A DNA stretch of 7,631 bases from contig JBBQPM010000271.1 in the NCBI GenBank assembly GCA_038217425.1, positions 1-7,631 of the forward strand, in the 5' to 3' direction. Both the position numbers and the translations under genes were made by a program. Every line of letters starts with the position of its first letter. Position 1 is the stretch's first letter. The notes beneath the pieces are model-generated. The model ran no database searches, was not told where the DNA came from, and saw nothing but the letters and a program-made list of their open reading frames with translations. Below are positions 5,794-7,631 of the stretch, piece after piece. Origin of the DNA: JAIEPT01 sp038217425. Lineage in GTDB: Bacteria; Planctomycetota; Planctomycetia; Gemmatales; Gemmataceae.

Positions 5794-6612
5794 TTACCCG
5801 CCGACGAACGGAAACAGCCGACGCCGCGCCGCCGCGTCCAGCGGACTGCCGTACTCGCACCCCTCGAAAACGTCCGCGTACTCGACCGCTTGCCCGCGCT
5901 CTGGGCCGTACAACTCGACCAGCAGACTGCGAAACCGATCCGCCTGCCGCCGCAAACGTTCCAAAATCGGGCCGCGCAGCCAGGCGCGGCGCTCCGCGGA
6001 CGTCTTGGGCACCTCGTGCAACTTCCGCTGATTGAACGGCAGCCATTCGTAGAACTGCGACTCGTGGCAGTGCAGCATGTCGAGCACTTGCTCCACCGCC
6101 GGCCCCACGTCGACCGCCACCGTCGGGTCGAGCGGGTACGGCTTCTGAAACTCGTCGGGCAGGTACGCAATCACCGGATTCTCCTCCAGATGCGGCACCG
6201 CCGGCACGACCGCGGGGACCGTGACCATATACGCGGCGTCCTGCACGAGCTGGCTCGTGTAGCGATGATCGGGATGGTAGTCGTTGGGGCGATGCGTGAG
6301 GATCAGATCGGGCCGATAGGTGCGGATCAAACGGATGAGGTGCTGGCGGTTCTCGAGGGTGGGGAGAAGTTCGCCGTCGTGGGTGTCGAAGGTTTCGTAG
6401 CGGGCGCCGATGACGTTGCCGGCGCTGGCGGCTTCGAGGCGCCGGCGTGCCGTGAGCGCGGGCCCGGCCTGGACGTGATGCCCGGCGTCGCCGTTGGTCA
6501 GGCTGACGAGATACACGTCATGGCCATGTTGGCGGTAGAGGGCGGCGGTTCCGCCGGCAGAATAGTCGGCGTCGTCCGGATGGGCGCCGATCACGAGCAG
6601 TCGCAGAGACAT
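5794..6612 (-). CDS. PIG-L/LmbE-family zinc-dependent deacetylase
   Basis: A 272-residue member of the PIG-L/LmbE family, which typically removes N-acetyl groups from amino-sugar conjugates using zinc (MshB, BshB and PIG-L are characterised members). The first strand ends in VIGAHPDDADYSAGGT: by family analogy His11 and Asp14 bind zinc and Asp13 is the general base. The third ligand region is HRPNDYHPDHRYTS, with the HPDH motif at 113-116. A SLTNGDAGHH segment (37-46) is conserved in this subgroup. The residue after the AHPDD motif, often Glu, is Ala here. There is no signal peptide, so it is cytoplasmic. The ATG at 6610-6612 is supported by GAGGA seven bases upstream. It is the first gene of the minus-strand block and diverges from the zinc-ribbon gene at 6805. 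The tandem GNAT gene follows after repeat A2, suggesting possible work on a common amino-sugar substrate. Substrate is not determinable from sequence. Confidence 0.93.
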   Translation of the reverse strand: MSLRLLVIGAHPDDADYSAGGTAALYRQHGHDVYLVSLTNGDAGHHVQAGPALTARRRLEAASAGNVIGARYETFDTHDGELLPTLENRQHLIRLIRTYRPDLILTHRPNDYHPDHRYTSQLVQDAAYMVTVPAVVPAVPHLEENPVIAYLPDEFQKPYPLDPTVAVDVGPAVEQVLDMLHCHESQFYEWLPFNQRKLHEVPKTSAERRAWLRGPILERLRRQADRFRSLLVELYGPERGQAVEYADVFEGCEYGSPLDAAARRRLFPFVGG

Positions 6613-6662
6613 GAGAGGTTCCTCAGGGAATGGGGGACGGGTTATTTTCTACCCCGCGCCAG

Positions 6663-6780
6663 CCGAAAGCCCAGGGATGGCTATCCCTGGGGAAGCGCCC
6701 CAATCGCGATTTCCCTGCTTCAAGGAAAAACGTTCCGATCCCTGGCGCTTCCCCAGCGACGGCGATCCCTGGGCTTTCGG
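6663..6780. repeat. Family A inverted repeat, copy A3 (full length, one arm decayed)
   Basis: Arms at 6663-6699 and 6744-6780, 37 bases each, flank a 44-base loop, the same architecture as A1. The left arm keeps the intact CCCAGGGAT/ATCCCTGGG palindrome. The right arm differs from it at four core positions, so its own small palindrome is broken while pairing with the left arm largely survives. The loop shares GGAAAAA and the inner boundary CCTGGCGCTTCCCCAG with A1, showing that the whole unit, not only the arms, is homologous. It sits in the divergent gap between the PIG-L start (6612) and the plus-strand start (6805). It therefore cannot serve as a terminator for either gene, but its right edge is 24 bases from the latter start codon. 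Confidence 0.88.
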
Positions 6781-6804
6781 GGAGGTCTGTGATAAATTGA
6801 ACGT

Positions 6805-7631
6805 ATGAGCAAGATCCCCTGCCCGAACCCAATGTGCAGTTATCAGTTTTCCGCGGCGGCGGTCCAGTCGGCCGGCGGCGCCCTCGCCTGCCCCGCCTGC
6901 AAACAGACGTTCCACTTCGGCGCGGCGCCAGCGCCGAGCAAGCCCGCTGCGCCGCCAAAACCCTCGGCTCCCGCCAAACCCGAACCGGCGAAATCCTGGC
7001 TCAGCGCGGGCGAGGCGGCGAAACCCAAGGCGCCGGTGAAGCCGACCCCGCCGGTCAAACCCAAACCGAGCAAGCCGAAGGTCGACCTCGCAGACATGCC
7101 GACGGTGATGGGCGTGGTTCCGCCGCTGGCGCTGCCGATTTCCCGGCCGACGCCGCCCCCCAGGCCGCCTGCCGTCAAACCGGCGCCAGGTCCCCACGCA
7201 CCAGACGACGACTTCCTGGGCCAGCGCATCGCCTACACCGGGCCGCTCATCAAAACCAACGAGAGCATGCGTTTCTTCTGGAGCTGGCAGCGTTTCCTGG
7301 TCCTGGGCCTGGCCCTGGGCGTCCTGGTCGGCGCCGGGTTCATTCTCGTGCCGATGCTGCTGCAGATGAGGGATACGCCGCCGACCGATCCGGGGTTGCA
7401 AGGCTCGAATTACCTGGGCCGAATCGCGACCAAGGGCAAGGCCGAAGACGTCGCGCAGATTCTGCTCGAAGAGCACTGGAAATCCGACCCCGATCTCAAG
7501 CGCGAGTTCGGCGCCTCGCTGGCGTTCTTGAGCGAGAAGGCAGGCGCCTGGGTCGTTGTCTGTTGCAAGGACTACTCCCCGGAGCTGCCGTCGGAAGCGG
7601 AACGATATCAGGAAACGCGCGCCTTGTTGGA
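6805..7631 (+). CDS. Zinc-ribbon, Pro-rich, single-pass membrane protein (partial)
   Basis: The frame starts at ATG 6805-6807 and stays open to the window edge, giving 275 residues and no stop. I do not recognise a named family. The N-terminus MSKIPCPNPMC with CPACKQTFHF forms a Cys4 zinc ribbon (Cys6, Cys11, Cys29, Cys32), like the short MJ0042-type ribbons at the start of many planctomycete proteins. Residues 40-133 are low complexity, rich in Pro, Lys and Ala with repeated KP units. A hydrophobic segment at about 164-186 (FLVLGLALGVLVGAGFILVP) is a transmembrane helix, preceded by Arg163 and aromatic residues. Beyond it is a soluble region, including AWVVVCCKDYSPELP, that continues past the edge. 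Topology is probably ribbon-in, C-terminal domain out, by the positive-inside tendency of the Lys-rich linker. The start has no close Shine-Dalgarno sequence; GGAGG at 6781-6785 is 19 bases away. Confidence 0.8.
   Translation, partial: MSKIPCPNPMCSYQFSAAAVQSAGGALACPACKQTFHFGAAPAPSKPAAPPKPSAPAKPEPAKSWLSAGEAAKPKAPVKPTPPVKPKPSKPKVDLADMPTVMGVVPPLALPISRPTPPPRPPAVKPAPGPHAPDDDFLGQRIAYTGPLIKTNESMRFFWSWQRFLVLGLALGVLVGAGFILVPMLLQMRDTPPTDPGLQGSNYLGRIATKGKAEDVAQILLEEHWKSDPDLKREFGASLAFLSEKAGAWVVVCCKDYSPELPSEAERYQETRALL

Noticed and set aside
4674..6035. Plus-strand open frame (453 codons) across the GNAT gene and repeat A2
   Set aside because: It crosses two real genes and an intergenic repeat, and its translation has no recognisable domain.
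4710..6612. Mycothiol biosynthesis genes mshB/mshD
   Set aside because: Architecture alone matches; the PIG-L and GNAT families are too broad, and no mshA or mshC is in the window, so the symbols were not assigned.

Overview
The window looks like planctomycete chromosome. The GC-rich sequence carries a DUF1553 (PSD1-type) protein end, a Tat-exported sulfatase and a PIG-L deacetylase of the TNGDAGHH type, a combination typical of Planctomycetota; this is inferred from gene content and no rRNA or marker gene is present to confirm it. No tRNA, rRNA, transposase, CRISPR array or phage gene was found.

Layout. A plus-strand gene fragment (3-455, C-terminus of a DUF1553 protein) converges on a block of five minus-strand genes. 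In transcription order these are a PIG-L deacetylase (6612-5794), a tandem-GNAT acetyltransferase (5657-4710), a PYROXD2/phytoene-desaturase-like FAD oxidoreductase (4549-2963), a creatininase-family metallohydrolase (2816-1947) and a Tat-exported sulfatase (1862-591). Diverging from the PIG-L gene, a plus-strand gene starts at 6805 and runs off the right edge. It encodes a zinc ribbon, a long Pro/Lys/Ala-rich linker and one transmembrane helix.

Working together. The five minus-strand genes share a strand with gaps of 84-160 bases, so some co-transcription is possible, but no single pathway ties them together. The most suggestive pair is the PIG-L amidase next to the two-domain acetyltransferase, which recalls the MshB/MshD logic of deacetylating an amino sugar and then re-acylating it; this is inference only.

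The most unusual feature is between the genes. All six intergenic gaps contain a long imperfect inverted repeat, from three unrelated families. Family A (CCCAGGGAT-N4-ATCCCTGGG cores, three copies), family B (one copy of a CCGAGCCGGAAGCG palindrome) and family C (CACAGAG repeats, two copies) together place a hairpin 2-15 bases after the stop codon of every gene whose end is visible. Only the third family A copy lies elsewhere, in the divergent gap. All gaps are shorter than 300 bases and are described by these repeat entries.
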